A stretch of DNA of 64,000 nt. It comes from Callorhinus ursinus (taxonomy: Eukaryota > Chordata > Mammalia > Carnivora > Otariidae). The position numbers were made by a program, and so were the translations under genes. Under the pieces are notes generated by a model. The model saw only the letters and a program-made list of their open reading frames with translations, did no database searches and was not told the DNA's origin. The DNA lies in assembly GCF_003265705.1 (NCBI RefSeq), contig NW_020312867.1, positions 8,655,228-8,719,227 on the forward strand. Reading direction: 5' to 3'. Each line of letters opens with the position of its first letter. The stretch's first letter is position 1. Shown piece after piece: positions 42,085 through 54,200 of this stretch.

Positions 42085-42392
42085 GAACAGTGCTAGGTAC
42101 GCAGCTGGTGCACAAACACTGAGTGTAGTCTTTGCATATGAATGAAATTCCTAAGCACAGTGCCCAGTACACTGTAGGTGCTCAAGGACTTGTATCTCCT
42201 ATTAGGGTAAGAATGAGTGAAATCAAGATACTCAGCCTATGGCATGTAGTTGGAATAGAATAACTAGAAAAATAAATGAAATCACCAAGCACACGGTGGC
42301 TTGGATTACAGTAGGTGCTCAATAACTGGAATTGCTATGGTAAAGTAAACTGCCTAGCAGAGTGCTTGGCACATGATAGGTGTTCACCAGGC
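42085..42392. repeat. Degenerate ~70-bp tandem repeat in intron, MIR-tail-like unit
   Basis: Phrases 'agtgctaggtacgcagctgg', 'cagtacactgtaggtgctca', 'ggattacagtaggtgctcaa' and 'cttggcacatgataggtgtt' recur about every 70-80 bp, each preceded by 'atgaaat(c)'-like text. The unit resembles the 3' tail of MIR elements. About four or five copies lie between the C1-2 and C1-1 exons. Confidence 0.6.
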
Positions 42393-42567
42393 AGCTATCA
42401 TGAAAACAGTAGGAAGTGAGTGAACATCTAGACGGAGGGTGATTGGGAGGGTCTGTCATTGGATCCCTGGGGTCCAGGCAATGGACCGCCTGGGGCAGAG
42501 AGTGGGGGGAGGGGCAGGCTCAGATTTGGGGGCCAGACCGGTTTGGGCTGGGGTGAAGAGAATTTAC

Positions 42568-42888
42568 CTCGGAGGACCTCAGACAAGTTGGCAGTCCCAC
42601 GAAGAGGAGGGCCCCCCTGCAGGGTCACGTGGGTCACCTCGCAGATGACTTGGGAGCGAACATCCCCCGGGGCCAGCACCAGCCTGGTTGTGCTGGAGAT
42701 GCTGTAAGAAGTGCTGTTTCCCTCTGGGTCCACGGTGGTCTGGAGGGCTGCCAGCTCATTCCCGTTTTTGAACCATCTCAGGGTGATGTTTTTGGGGGAG
42801 AAGCCGTGGGACTTGCAGGTGAAGTTGATGGTCTGCTCTGGCAAGGCCCTGGCCGTGGGACCCGACACCACGGGGGGAGAGGGTTTGG
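42568..42888 (-). CDS. SIRPB1: SIRPB1-like first C1-set Ig domain exon
   Basis: 321 bp, 107 codons, acceptor CTCTTGTAG before 42888 and donor G|GTAAAT after 42568, phase 1-1. Sequence starts 'AKPSPPVVSGPTARALPEQT', then 'NFTCKSHGFSPKNITLRWFK' (first cysteine, tryptophan) and 'SQVICEVTHVTLQGGPPLRG' (second cysteine). 'SGP..RA.PEQTINFTC' and 'HGFSPKNITLRWFKNGNEL' are diagnostic of SIRP D2 domains. N-glycosylation sites NFT, NIT, NST and NLS are present. No stop or frameshift. The donor has T rather than G at position +6 of a GTAAAT site, slightly weaker than the others. Confidence 0.93.
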
Positions 42889-45329
42889 CTACAAGAGGAG
42901 CATTTATGAACAGTAAGCATGACTGTGGTCATCAGCACTAAGGGTACGTGTGTGACACTGTGGAGAACCTTCCGCCCTTCTGATCGTGTGGGGAGGGCCG
43001 TGTCATCTCCTCATCCCACAGAGGAGGACCCGAGGTTCCAGAGCTGAACTCTGAGTCGGGGAGCAGGGCCCAGGTGCAGTTCCAGGCCGGAGTTCAAGTC
43101 CCCCTTCTCGTCTCTGCCAGGTGATTTCCCTCTGATCTGGCCACAGGAACGACATTTCTGATGGGTCTCACTCTTGGTATCAACCATCATAGCCGCCTCC
43201 CTGCAAACCTCACTGAGTTCAGAGACCCTGTGCAGCAGTCCCTGCAGGGGGAAGTAGGGGTGGAGCGGGACCCCCATGGAAGCCAGGACCAGGCTGGCCA
43301 GCCCACGGGAGGTGTGGCCGTGGCACCGCGTGGCTCTTCCTCTGTGACATGGGACAGTATGCCTTTCTCTTTCCCGGGGTTGCAGGGAGGGGCAAGTAAG
43401 AGAATACAAGCAGTTTTGCTTAGAATTTATCAATGAAATGCAGATGGAAAGCAGCAGATGAATCAGAAAATGGTTGACAGTAACCTCAGCCTCATTATAC
43501 TGTTAAAATCCCCCTCGGAATATTCATCCCAACCCTACTCAATAGAGCCTGCTTGCCCCTGTTTAGCATCAGGGCTTTGGAAATTATTCCCTGTGATCCC
43601 TTACCTGTACAAATAAAGACAACTTTGTGGGTACCAGCGCTCCCCCTGGGTAGTTTCTGTCTCTACCTCACCAAGGAGCCAACCGACTTTGGCCAGTTAC
43701 AAAGGGGCTGCTCCTCACTCCCCACTGCCTCCCAGGGGGACTTCCTGTGGCCTCCATGTGTTTCATCCATGACAGAGCAAGTGTCTCACCTTCTCCAGCC
43801 TGACAGTGCCTGCCACCCTCCTACTCCCTCTGAGATTCTCCACTGCAAGCAAGCACTTATGGGGAGGGGTCACTCAGGGTGCACAGACCTGCTAAATCTG
43901 TTACAACAGAGGGAAGATGTGGAGTCCTGACAGCTGAGTCTAGAATACGCATTCTTGCTCAGGGGACCCAAAACACCCTCCAGGATGTGCTTCCTAGTCA
44001 TCCTCAGTCTGCAGAGCCAAGAATGGGGTGCCCAGTGTTGCTGGGATTGTCCAGCCCCTCTGTTCTGTCCAGGTTCCTGCCTCAGGCTGCTCAGTGAAGG
44101 AGCAACACCACACAACAGGGAAAGACTCCTGATGCTCCTACATGTGAGGAGCCATGCCCTCCAGGAACAGGCTCAACACTTTACAAGATGTTTGCATATC
44201 TGTCTGATCTGGGGGTGCAAAGCTAGCCCACCTCTCCCTGTGAGTTTTCTTAATGCTTACTGCTGAAAAAGAGAACAAGATTTACAAGAGTTTCAAGGAC
44301 AGGGTTGGAACTTTCTCCCACTTTGGTCAGCACAGTGAGTGTGCAGAGAGCAGGGCTGTGAGCCAGGCTGTGGTTTCCTTCCCTGCTCAGGCCATCTCTG
44401 CTGAGCCTCAGTGTCCTCATCTGTAAAAGGGGCTGAGATGGTCCCTTCTGACTCCATCCATTCTCATCCAGGGCATCAGCTGTGTGGGCAGCTTGGGGAA
44501 GAGAAAGGAGTGTTCTCCTAGGAGGCACAGATCTGCCTGGTGGTGGAGCCACGTACTAGTGCTGGTGCCCAGGCATGGGAATTATCCCTGGGAACTTCTG
44601 TAACACCTGCACAATCAGGATACAGCCACCTTCATGCCTATGTCCAGGGGCTGTGGGGAGTTTCAGTTACTATTATGTGAGTCAGTCCCTAAACTGCATG
44701 AAGCTTTTCTGGAAGACCCACAACAAATGCCCAACCTCTGGCATCTTCTCTAACCTGGGCTCTCAGAGTAAACAGTGAGCCTGTGCCTCTTCTCACTGTG
44801 ATTCTTTGAGAGGTGAAAGAAAGAAAGACATTGTCCCACCTCCCTGTCCTGAGTGCATTCGTCCACAGGAAGGGAAGGGAATGTAGGCTTCATGACAGAG
44901 GAGCTGTTGCCTGTTTTGTTCCCTGCTGATTCCCCAGCACCCAGAGCGGAGCCTGCACACAGCAGGTGCTCAGTAAGTGCTGAGTAGAGGAGTCAGCCAC
45001 ATGGAGGGGATCGCTCTGGAGGCAGGAGTAACATTGGGCCATACGACTGAGCAAGTCACTCAAATTATTAGTCCTTCGTTCCTGGACCTGGAGGACTGCT
45101 GAGGATTGGAAAAAGTAAGAGTAGTGGAGCCTGCAGACTGGACTTCCACCATTTCCCAGCCGAGTGAACCTGAGCAAATAGCATGACCTCCCCAGACCTC
45201 AACTCCCTGATGTATGGAAGGGGCTGAAGTCAGGGGCACCCACCACAACACCCAATCCTTACAATGGAGTGCATTCTTATTGACTTGTTGTCACAACCAG
45301 GGGATAAAGGACGTCCAGGTTATACTCAC

Positions 45330-45683
45330 CGCTCACTATGAGTTGGGTGCCTGGTCCAGACTTAAACTCCACATCAGGGGTCCCTCTCTGGAACTTCACA
45401 CAGTAGTAGGTTCCGCTGTCTGCTGGGGTGACGTTACTGATGCGGATGGAAAAGTCCGTGGTGTTTCTCTTTGTGATGTCTGCAACATTTGTCACTCGCG
45501 GGTAGTGGCCCCCTCTGAAACCGAAGATTAACTCCCTGGCTGGCCCTGTTCCCCTGAACCACTCAACCGGCCCACTGGGGAGCAGGGAGGTCAGGGTGCA
45601 GCGCAGAGTAGCTGTCTGTCCAGCTGCGACAGACACTGACTTCTCAGGCTGGATCACCTGCAGCTCCGGCTCACCTGCCACAC
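45330..45683 (-). CDS. SIRPB1: SIRPB1-like V-set Ig domain exon
   Basis: 354 bp, 118 codons, acceptor CCCTCCAG before 45683 and donor G|GTGAGT after 45330, phase 1-1. It begins '[20 protein letters not shown]', the typical start of SIRPA/B1/G mature proteins, with '[19 protein letters not shown]' (first cysteine, tryptophan) and '[13 protein letters not shown]' (second cysteine), ending '[13 protein letters not shown]'. N-glycosylation sites NTT and NVT. The V domain is the CD47-binding module in SIRPA; SIRPB1 generally does not bind CD47, and residues alone do not decide that here. It joins in frame to the signal exon at 48957 and C1 exon at 42888. Confidence 0.93.
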
Positions 45684-48216
45684 CTGGAGGGAAAACAAAG
45701 ATCATCCTGACGTGATCCTGGATGTCTCCTCACGTGTGTATCCACAGCTCACTGAGTGCACATCGTGAGCGGGCCGTGACCTCGGCACATTGCATGTACG
45801 TGGCATGGAGCCCTCACCACGAGCCTGTAACGTGAGACCGTATCACAAATGAGGATGAAGACACGGAGACACTCAGTGATGTGGCACAGAGCAGGTCTGA
45901 CTTTGCAGTTGGGTTTCCTGCCTTGGTGACTAGCCAGTGTCTGGAGACATCAAGAAATATGAAATCATTCCTTCTTACTTGAAGTGTCCTAAAAACCAGG
46001 CAGGGATTTAAATCAGAGGAGCAGACTGCTGTGTCATGACTCATACACCCAATGTTCTTTTCCATTTCTTAACTACTCCTCAGGGAGAAAATCTGTGGTT
46101 CACCCTTGCAGAGTGTGAGCTGGTAAAACCCATGCTCTTAGTATTATTTGCAACCAAATATCCTCCTAAGGAGGGCACGTGCTATTACAGGCAGGTCTTG
46201 GTTGTGCCAAGAACACATGTACTTTGGTCTCTAAGTCTGGAGAAGAAGATTGGGGTCGGCAAGCTGAACTGCTAGGACAAAAATGGGAAGAAATAGGAAT
46301 GCACCATGGAGAGAGAAATGAAGGAACATGGGAGGGAAGAGGTCAGAGGGATCAGAGAGTCAAGAGGGGCCAAGGCAAGGGGAAAACTCTACCATTTGTG
46401 TATCTATAATCCTCCTATTTCCATCTCTGGCCCAGGCCTTGCCCCTGAACTATGATTTGTATCTCCAAACACCATTTGACTTTTTTCTCAGATAGAAGTA
46501 AACCTGTCACAGTAACATGTCCTAAACCGAACTCAGTTTCCCACACATGCTTGCATATCTCAGCTGAGGCACCTTTATTTTCCCAGATGCTTAGGTCCCA
46601 ACCCTTGGGTGCCTTTCTTTCCCACCTCAAGTCCAGGACACCTAAGGGCTCCCCTGCTGCATGCACCCACAATCTGACCGCTTTCCTGTTCCTCCTGGCT
46701 GCTGTCTTGGTGCATTTCCTCATTTGCTTGGATGCAATGAGCTCTTGAGTGCTCTAGCTGCTTCTGTCTATGCCCCGGGGTACTCCATTCTCAAACAAAT
46801 GCTAGAATACTCTAGAACTCATGCCAGATCATGTCACTTCTGTTTTCCAAACCTTGCAATAGTCACCATTTCATTCAGAATAAAAGCCCAGATCCTTGAG
46901 CAGAGCAAGAGGATTCTACTCTCATGCTGTTCCCATGCTGTCCAGGAAGGCTCCTCCCCCAGAAAATCACATGGCTCACTCCCCCACCTTCTTACAATCT
47001 TTGCTCAATTCTATCTTCTCTATGATGCCCACCCAGGCTGCCCGTTCAAATACGTCTTACCCTGAAGATTCTCTCATTGTTGTAACCAGCTGTACTGTCA
47101 TATGTTTTCCTTCACACTCATCACTTTCTGTATTCTACGTTATTTACTGACTTGTTGTGTCTATTGTCTCCTGTCCTTTCCCCCACTATGATAGGACTTC
47201 TACAAAGGCCACTTCTTTGTCTCTTTTATTCATCAATACGCCCTACGTTCATGTAACAGTTCTTGTCCCCTAGTAGGTATATAGTTAATATTTGTATAAT
47301 GTGTGAATTGCCCAATGTGACCCCTATCTGACACCAGGAAGTCTATTTTCAGTGGAGAAATTCTCAGGACATTATATCAGAAGCTGAGTTTCCCACATTG
47401 ATGACTTGGAGGAAAGAAACAGTTGCATATACCCAGAAAGCAGAGTCACCTGAGAAAACAAAGTACAAACATTCTTCACCACACCAAACCCTTCCCCACA
47501 CTGATTAGAAGATCTGCAGAAATCTCATGGGATGGAGGTGGGGCCCTAGGGTTTGAAAAGAGCAATGGTTGGACCTGTGAGATCCAGAATCAGACTGCCT
47601 TGGTTCAAATCCTAACCCTACCATTTATACTGAGTAACCTTGGACCTTTCTGTGCCTCCTTTTCTTATCTGTAAGGTAGGGGTGACAAGAATGTCAACCT
47701 TGGATGCAAAGATCACAGGACATAATGGACATAGGCATTTCCAGGTGTGTGTGGCACATGGTGAATGCTCAGGAATTTAGAAAGTTATCACTCATGAGAT
47801 TTCCTGAGGCATGGAAATATCAGTGGACACTAGATGATTGGGATCGTGGTATGCATATGGATATAATTATAGATACAGATCACACAGGCAGGAGTCTCCG
47901 AATTTTTATTCCTTTCTTTCCCTGCCCACTTGAGTACTGCATGGAAGGATCTCTAAGGTAGTAATGCACAAGATTCTATGCGTTTTACCAAGAGAGAAAT
48001 TTGTTTAACTTAAGAGCTTGGTAGAGGGTGAGAGGTAGGTTTAGAGAATTAAAAAAGAGGGTGAGTACTTGAGAGATAGGGAACCAAACATCAGTTCAAT
48101 GTGCATCTCACATAGACTGGATGTGATATGAGGAGAAAAAACAAAGTGTTTTCAAAAATCCCATGTCTGTGGGCACATGCACGGGTGAACCCTTCCCTAT
48201 GCCCACTCCTATGCGT

Positions 48217-48250
<34 letters not shown>

Positions 48251-48956
48251 GTTCATTCCCTGTTTATGTGAAGTGTAGCCTAGCATGCTAGTATACAGAT
48301 TGTTTTGAGGATTAAGTGAAATTATAATACATGTTAAACTTCAGTAACAATTTTGGCATATTGGAAACATCCAGCGCATCATTAACAAAAGTTGGTGAGT
48401 ACATACAGCATAAGTGGAACTCTGGAGACCTCTGAGTGTGATAAGTGATGGCTATTCTTCTGTTGGCCTCCCTGTGTTTTCTGATGTATCTGCAATTAGC
48501 CTCCACTGAGGAGCCAAGCAGCATAAGATGGGGAACGGAATGAACTGTTGATTTGAGTGGCCTGGACAGGAATCCCAGCTGCTCCACTGACTCAGGGAGG
48601 TGACACTGGGCTGGTTCCTCTCTCCTCCTCAGTTTCCCCATCTGCAAATCAGGAGTACAGTCTGAGCTATCAGGCAAGGATGTTGTGAATATTAGATCAA
48701 TGAACACACACAAAGTTGTCATTGTTACCAATTGCATCGACTATTTGGATGCTTCTGGTAACCAGCTGCAGGTGATGGATCCATAGAGGAAATGCTCAGA
48801 TCCCTGACTTCATGCTCTCAGATGACACCCAGTCCTTGGCCTTCTATGGAGGATCTGGGTAGTATATCTGTGCTTACCTGGAGGCCTTAAATATCCAGGA
48901 GCAGGGAGAAGTTGAGGAGGCAGGGAATGGGGAGTCTCCCCCAAGGCAATGCTTAC
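45684..48956. other. First intron of the SIRPB1-like gene, with MIR pieces and (CA)n
   Basis: 3.3 kb. MIR-like text is at about 47550-47690 ('cagactgccttggttcaaat', 'cttatctgtaaggtaggggt') and about 48590-48670 ('cagtttccccatctgcaaat'). A CA repeat occupies 48217-48250. No additional exon recognised. Confidence 0.6.
48217..48250. repeat. (CA)n microsatellite
   Basis: About 17 uninterrupted CA units in the first intron of the SIRPB1-like gene. Confidence 0.97.
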
Positions 48957-49023
48957 CTGTGAGTCCCAACAGCAGAGCCAGCAGCAGATAAGGAAGGCAG
49001 GGCCTGGAGGCAGGGGCTGACAT
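48957..49023 (-). CDS. SIRPB1: SIRPB1-like signal-peptide exon with start codon
   Basis: ATG at 49023 (context CCACAATGT), 22 codons plus one base, donor G|GTAAGC after 48957. It encodes 'MSAPASRPCLPYLLLALLLG' plus LTG, a leader with a leucine core; cleavage probably falls near the VAG following the first junction. No upstream in-frame ATG matters in the SIRP-like context; an in-frame ORF reaches further but is outside the exon pattern. The leader is similar in length and composition to SIRP leaders elsewhere in the window. Confidence 0.9.
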
Positions 49024-49107
49024 TGTGGAGGCCTGAGGATCACACTCTCTGCGGGAAGATGGAGACTCTGTTTTGTGGAAAGAAAAACCCGCCCCTCCCG
49101 TGATATA

Positions 49108-49115
49108 AGAGGAAG
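49108..49115. promoter_or_regulatory. AGAGGAAG (PU.1/ETS-like) site upstream of the SIRPB1-like gene
   Basis: About 85 bp upstream of the start codon at 49023, followed towards the gene by a short 'ttatatca' on the coding strand and a GC-rich 'gggaggggcggg' Sp1-like patch (about 49089-49101). The position is shared by all three signal exons of this window. Regulatory function is inferred. Confidence 0.5.
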
Positions 49116-49213
49116 CGTCTATGATGCAGTGACATGGCTGTGGGGCAGCAATCTGTTTCTGGATTGTGAAACAGAAGTCAGGCAGAGAAGGCCTCACATG
49201 GTGAGAAGGGCCT

Positions 49214-50970
49214 CTTACTTTTTTTTAAAATTAATTTATTTTTATTATTATGTTATGTTAGTCACCATACATTACATCATTAGTTTTTGATGTAATGATC
49301 CATGATTCATTGTTTGCATATAACACCCAGCGCTCCATGCAGTACATGCCCTCCCTAATACCCATCACTGGGCTCACCCATCCCCCGCACCCCGCTCCCC
49401 TCCAAAACCCTCGGTTTGTTTCCCGGAGTCCATAGTCTCTCATGGTTCATCTCCCCCTCTGATTCCCCCCTTCCTTTTTCCCTTCCTTCTCCTAATGTCG
49501 TCCACGCTATTCCTTATGTTCCACATGTAAGTGAAATAATGATAATGGACTTTCTCTGCTTGACTTATTTCACTTAGCATAATCTCCTCCAGTTCTATCC
49601 ATGTTGATGCAAAAGTTGGGCATTCATCCTTTCTGATGGTTGAGTAATATTCCATTGTATATATGGACCACATCTTCTTTATCCATTCATCTGTTGAAGG
49701 GCATCTCGGCTCTTTCCACAGTTTGGCTATTGTGGACATTGCTGCTATGAACATTGGAGTGCATGTGGCCCTTCTTTTCACTACATCTGGATCTTTGGGG
49801 TTAATGTCCAATAGTGCAATTGCTGCGTCATAGGGTAGCTCTATTTTTAAATTTTTGAGGAACCTCCACACTGTTTTTCAGATTGGCTGTGCCAATTTGA
49901 TTTCCCACCAACAGTGTAAGAGGGTTCCCCTTTCTCCACAACCTCTCCAACATTTGTTTGTTTCTTGCCTTGTCAATTTTGGCCATTCTGACCGGTATAA
50001 GGTCGTATCTCAATGTGGTTTTGATTTGAATTTCCCTGATGGCTAATGATGATGAACATTTTTTCATGTGCCTGTTAGCCATTTCTTGTCTTCTTTGGAG
50101 AAGTGTCTGTTCATGTCTTCTGCCCATTTTTGGACTTGATTATTTGTTTTTTGGGTGTTGAGTTTGAGATGTTCTTTCTAGATCTTGGATACCAGCCCTT
50201 TATCTGTAGTGTCATTTGCAAATATCTTCTCCCATTCCGTAGGTTGCCTCTTTGTTTTGTTGACTGTTTCCTTTGCTGTGCAGAAACTTTTTATCTCAAT
50301 GAAGTCCCACAAGTTCATTTTCGCTTTTGTTTCCCTTGCCTTTGGAGATGTGTCTTGAAAGAAGTTGCTGTGGCCGATGTCGAAGAGGTTACTGCCTATG
50401 TTCTCCTCTAGGATTTTGATGGATTCCTGTCTCACATTGAGGTCTTTCATCCATTAGATCTTAAGCTAAAGACTGTAGTTAGAGATACAGAAGGGCACTG
50501 TATCATTCTTAAAGGGTCTATCCCACAAGGATAGATCCAAGAGGGTCTAATAATTGTAAATATTATGCCCCAATATGGCAGCAGCCTATTATATATGCCA
50601 ACTGTTAACCAAAATAAAGAGACATATTGATAATAATACATTAATAGTAGGAGACCTCCACACTCCACTCTCAGCAATAGACAGATCATCTCAGCAGAAA
50701 ATCAACAAAGAAACAAGAGCTTTGAATGACACACTGGACCAGAAGGACCTCATAGATATATACAGAACATTCCACCCTAAAACAACAGAATACTCATTCT
50801 TCTAAAGCACACATGGAACTTTCTCCAGAATAGACCACACACTGGGTCACAAATCAGGTCTTAACCGATACCAAGAGATTGAGATTATTCCCTGTATATT
50901 TTCAGACCACAATGCTTTGTTGCTGGAACTCAATCACAAGAAAAAATTTGGAAGTAATTCTTCTTACATT
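49214..50970 (-). mobile_element. 5'-inverted L1 with internal deletion
   Basis: From 49214 to about 50455 the sequence is antisense L1: 3' UTR and ORF2 C-terminal domain (minus frames 49440-49871 and 50178-50450, '[19 protein letters not shown]'). At about 50456 it flips to sense ORF2 endonuclease text: 'TRALNDTLDQKDLIDIYRTF' (50575-50805) then, after a stop, 'HTLGHKSGLNRYQEIE'. The RT region between is missing, which fits twin priming with loss at the inversion junction. A target-site duplication is not clear; 'tcttac' occurs at both ends. Confidence 0.82.
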
Positions 50971-51357
50971 TCAGAGAGTATGGACAGGCCCAGCAGAACT
51001 GATGCTTTTTGCCCGCCTGGGGCCTCTGCTTTCTGCACTGGGCCCCTCCCCCCATCTTGAGGTCTATGGGGATTCTCCACTTGGGAGGCCCAAGCCAAGA
51101 AACAGCTGCAATTGGGTCTGTGCTCCATCTCCTGAGCCCAGGACACTTGGAGGTGGCTGGCTTGTGGCCTCATTCTGCACCAGCCTCCACCAAGAGCTGC
51201 TGAGCTGGATGAAAATGGGTTTGTCAGGGCCTAAAAAATTTTGGGGTTGAATGAGGTCTGTTCCAGAAATGACTCTCTATTCCAACCCTTTATTGATGGA
51301 ATGGTAAACTTAGCCCACAGGCACAGTGAAGTGTGGACCTCAGAAATTGTATGTGCT

Positions 51358-51475
51358 TAGGATGTATGGTTGGTTCAGTTGGTGGAGTGAGCAACTCTTG
51401 ATCTTGCTCTTGTGAGTTTGGGCCCCAAGTTCGGTGCAGAGATTACTTAAAAAAGAAATAAAATCTTAAAAAAAA
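51358..51475 (+). repeat. Diverged Can-SINE, sense
   Basis: 'ggttcagttggtggagtgag' followed by 'caactcttgatcttgctctt' and an A-rich end 'aaataaaatcttaaaaaaaa'. Older than the other SINEs. Confidence 0.75.
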
Positions 51476-51599
51476 GAGAGAAGTTTTGTGTGCTTGCCTC
51501 CAACAAAAAGCATCATTTCCTCCATTCTTCCAGGAGAAGAAGTGGGTTTTGTGTCCCAGAGATCACACTCCCAGGCATTTAACTGAGCAAAATGAAGAT

Positions 51600-53135
51600 C
51601 ATGGCTTCACACAATCTCTGCATGAAATTTTAGAGCAGCTTTCTTTGTAATGGAAAAAAATTGGAAACATGCAAAATGGCCAGTGATAAGTGAATGGTTG
51701 AACAAACTGGTGCATTCCTACCAGGAACTATTACTCAGCGATAAAAAGGAATAACTATCTGCATGTGCACAACTTGTAAGTTTCCAAAGGCATCATGTGG
51801 AGTGAACAAAATCAATCTCAAAATGTCCACACTGTGTGATTCCACTTCCACAACATTCTCGAAGTTATAGAGAACAGACTGGCATGTGCCAGAGGTTTGG
51901 GTGGTGGGGCTGGCTGTCACTAAGAGAGGCTAGCACAAGGGTAAGCTCTGAGACCATGAAACTGTTGTGTACCCTGAATATGGTGGTGGCTGCACAAAAT
52001 ACACATGAGCGGATCAACACAAACAAAAGCTGGGAATGCTACAAGGTTGAGACACTTGATGTAATAAGCACTGGGTGTTATATGTTACTGGTGAAACACT
52101 AAATTCTACCGCTGAAACTCATACTACACTATATGTGAACTAACTTCAAATATAATCTTGAAAGAAAAAAAGGATTAAGCTATAAAACACAATGTCATTG
52201 CCATTATAATGTGGATACTGACGATGATGTAATCCAAAATAAAATATTAAGGTGGTGGGGTAGAAATACGTACATGTGGTGTGAGGTCTATAGTAACAAA
52301 GCATTGAATCTCCATCATCCAGAGTGGGAGGTTAGTGAATAATGCCTATGGGTGAGAAGTCAAGCTGAGACAATGTAAGCATGCTCTATGAGATCTGGCT
52401 ATAGAATCTAGAAGAATCAGTTAAAAATCAATTAGAGGAGTGGAAAATGGTTGCCTCTGGGAGGTGGAAAATAGAGGGAGGTCGGGAGGCTCCAGTTTTC
52501 ATATGGAGAAGGTATAGAACTATTTGCCTCTTGAAGCACGTGCATATGTAACTTTAATGAAGGTAAACACTAATCTAGGTGAGTTGATTGATGTAAGAGT
52601 TACACAGAAGAGAATGTCTATACTATGAGCACTAGTCTGAGTGTGATAAGCTTGCTGAATATAAGATCCATGTTCAAAACTCAATTACATTCACATTCAG
52701 CAGTCCCAAACCCACTGCAAACAGTAATAATAGTATTTAAAGATTTCATAAACTAGAAAGTATTAAAGAGAGCTCTAAGTAGGGATGCATAAGACCATCA
52801 TGGGACCAAAAAGCCCTGTGAACTGGTGAACCGAAAGTCATCAAAGAAAACCTAACACACTTCATGTCCATGAGTGACAAAACTCAGTATTGGAAGATGT
52901 CAATTTGCTCACGTGAATATACAATCAATGCAGTCAAATCATAATTGTAAAAGGGTTTTTAATGAAAGTTGACAAAGTGATTCTAAAATGCATCTGGGCC
53001 AAATAGAGCCATAACAGTTCTAAGCAACAGGTCCAAGGTGGGAAGTTTAGCCCAAAAGAGGTATCGAAACTTAATATAAGGCTGTTCTAATTAAGACAAA
53101 GCTGTTTATAAAAACAAATACGTTTTGCATCAGCA
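51600..53135 (+). repeat. Old L1 fragments, sense
   Basis: At least two pieces: a 3'-end piece at about 51630-52170 ('taatggaaaaaaattggaaa', 'gtgattccacttccacaaca') and ORF2 C-terminal text at about 52660-53130 ('aggctgttctaattaagaca'). No gene is seen. About 52170-52660 is L1-like or unclassified. Confidence 0.7.
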
Positions 53136-53194
53136 AAACTCTCATTGATGCTCATATATGTTCTTTGATGGAGTTCTGGTAAAATCTTTTATGC

Positions 53195-53520
53195 ACATAA
53201 AAAGGGTGATTCTCATATGTGGAATTTAAGAAGCAAAACAGATGAACACGGGGAAGGGAAGATAAAATAAAATAAGTTGAAAACAGAGAGGGGGACAAAC
53301 CATAAGAGACTCTTAACTATAGAAAACAAACAGGGTTGGTGGAGGGGAGGTGGGTGGGGGGATGGGGTAACTGGGTGATGGGCATTAAGGAAGGCACTTC
53401 ATGTAATGAGCACTGGGTGTTGTATGCAACTGCTGAATCACTAAATCCTACCTCTGAAACTAATAATACAGTATACGTTAATAAAAAATAAAAATTACAA
53501 TTAAAAAATAAAAAATAAAA
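53195..53520 (+). repeat. L1 3' UTR, sense
   Basis: 'gtggaatttaagaagcaaaa', 'ggacaaaccataagagactc', 'gagcactgggtgttgtatgc' and an A-rich tail, the complement of the 3' ends seen at 10.3 kb. Confidence 0.85.
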
Positions 53521-54200
53521 GTCTCTATGAACCAAACACTATAAAGATTTCATTTTGTTTTTTTCTTATGGCTTTTTCTAGAAGCTTTACTGTTTAAGGT
53601 CTTAAGTTTAGGTCTGTGATCCATCTGATCATATTAATTTTTTTTAGTATTTTGGTGTAAAATGTACAATAATATTACTATAAGGTAACTATTTTAAGAC
53701 AATATTAAACTTTGCGTATGTTACAAGGAAACAGTCAAGATTCTTCTTGTTGTTTTTGTTCTTCTTCTGCTTCTTCTTCTTCTTCTTTTACATATGAGTA
53801 TCTAATTGTTTCAACACCATTTGTTAATAAGATGATCCTTTCCACATTGAATTACTCTGGCAACTTTTTAAAAAAATCACTTGGCCAAATACATATTATG
53901 TATGGGTCTATTTTTTTTTTCATGCCAGGGCAAATTTTATTTTTAAAAAATTTTTTAAAAATTTTATTATTAAAGTTGACATACAGTGCTATATTAGTTT
54001 TAGGTCCACAACAGTAATTTAAGAATTCTAAGCATTATGCAGTGCTCACACCACAGTAAGTGTAGTCACCAGCTGTCACCATACAATGTTAGTCCAATAC
54101 TGTTGACTGTATTCCCCTGTGCTGTACTTTCATCCCCATGACTTATAGGGTATGGTAGTTTGGACAGAGATAGACAAGTAGATAAATGACAATAAGACCC
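53521..54200 (-). repeat. Old L1/low-complexity sequence, antisense
   Basis: L1-like complement text ('taaggtcttaagtttaggtc', 'tttcaacaccatttgttaat') with a CTT/TTC-rich patch at about 53735-53790. Poorly defined ends. Confidence 0.55.

Larger units (their letters stand above)
37879..49023 (-). other. SIRPB1: SIRPB1-like gene (five recognised coding exons)
   Basis: Signal (48957-49023), V (45330-45683), C1 (42568-42888), C1 (41653-41982) and TM (37879-37986) exons are in the correct order, all open, all phase 1 at internal junctions, with canonical AG/GT sites. Together they give 1180 coding bases, 393 codons plus one base, close to the 398 residues of human SIRPB1. The predicted product is a type I plasma-membrane receptor with three Ig domains, a lysine in the membrane helix and a short tail without ITIMs. 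By family knowledge such SIRPs pair with the ITAM adaptor DAP12 (TYROBP) and activate myeloid cells. SIRPG lacks that adaptor pairing and SIRPA has a long ITIM tail; neither fits as well. Ligand is not predictable from this. Confidence 0.88.

Noticed and set aside
42085..42392. CRISPR-like spacing of repeated phrases
   Set aside because: The repeats are degenerate, MIR-derived and in a mammalian intron; no cas genes or constant spacers.
43011..43433. 140-codon minus-strand frame in a SIRP intron
   Set aside because: No Ig, TM or SIRP motif, and no exon-like boundaries of the family's phase pattern.
49214..50970. Clear target-site duplication for the 49.2-kb L1
   Set aside because: Only a 6-base match (tcttac) is visible at the two ends, too short to claim.
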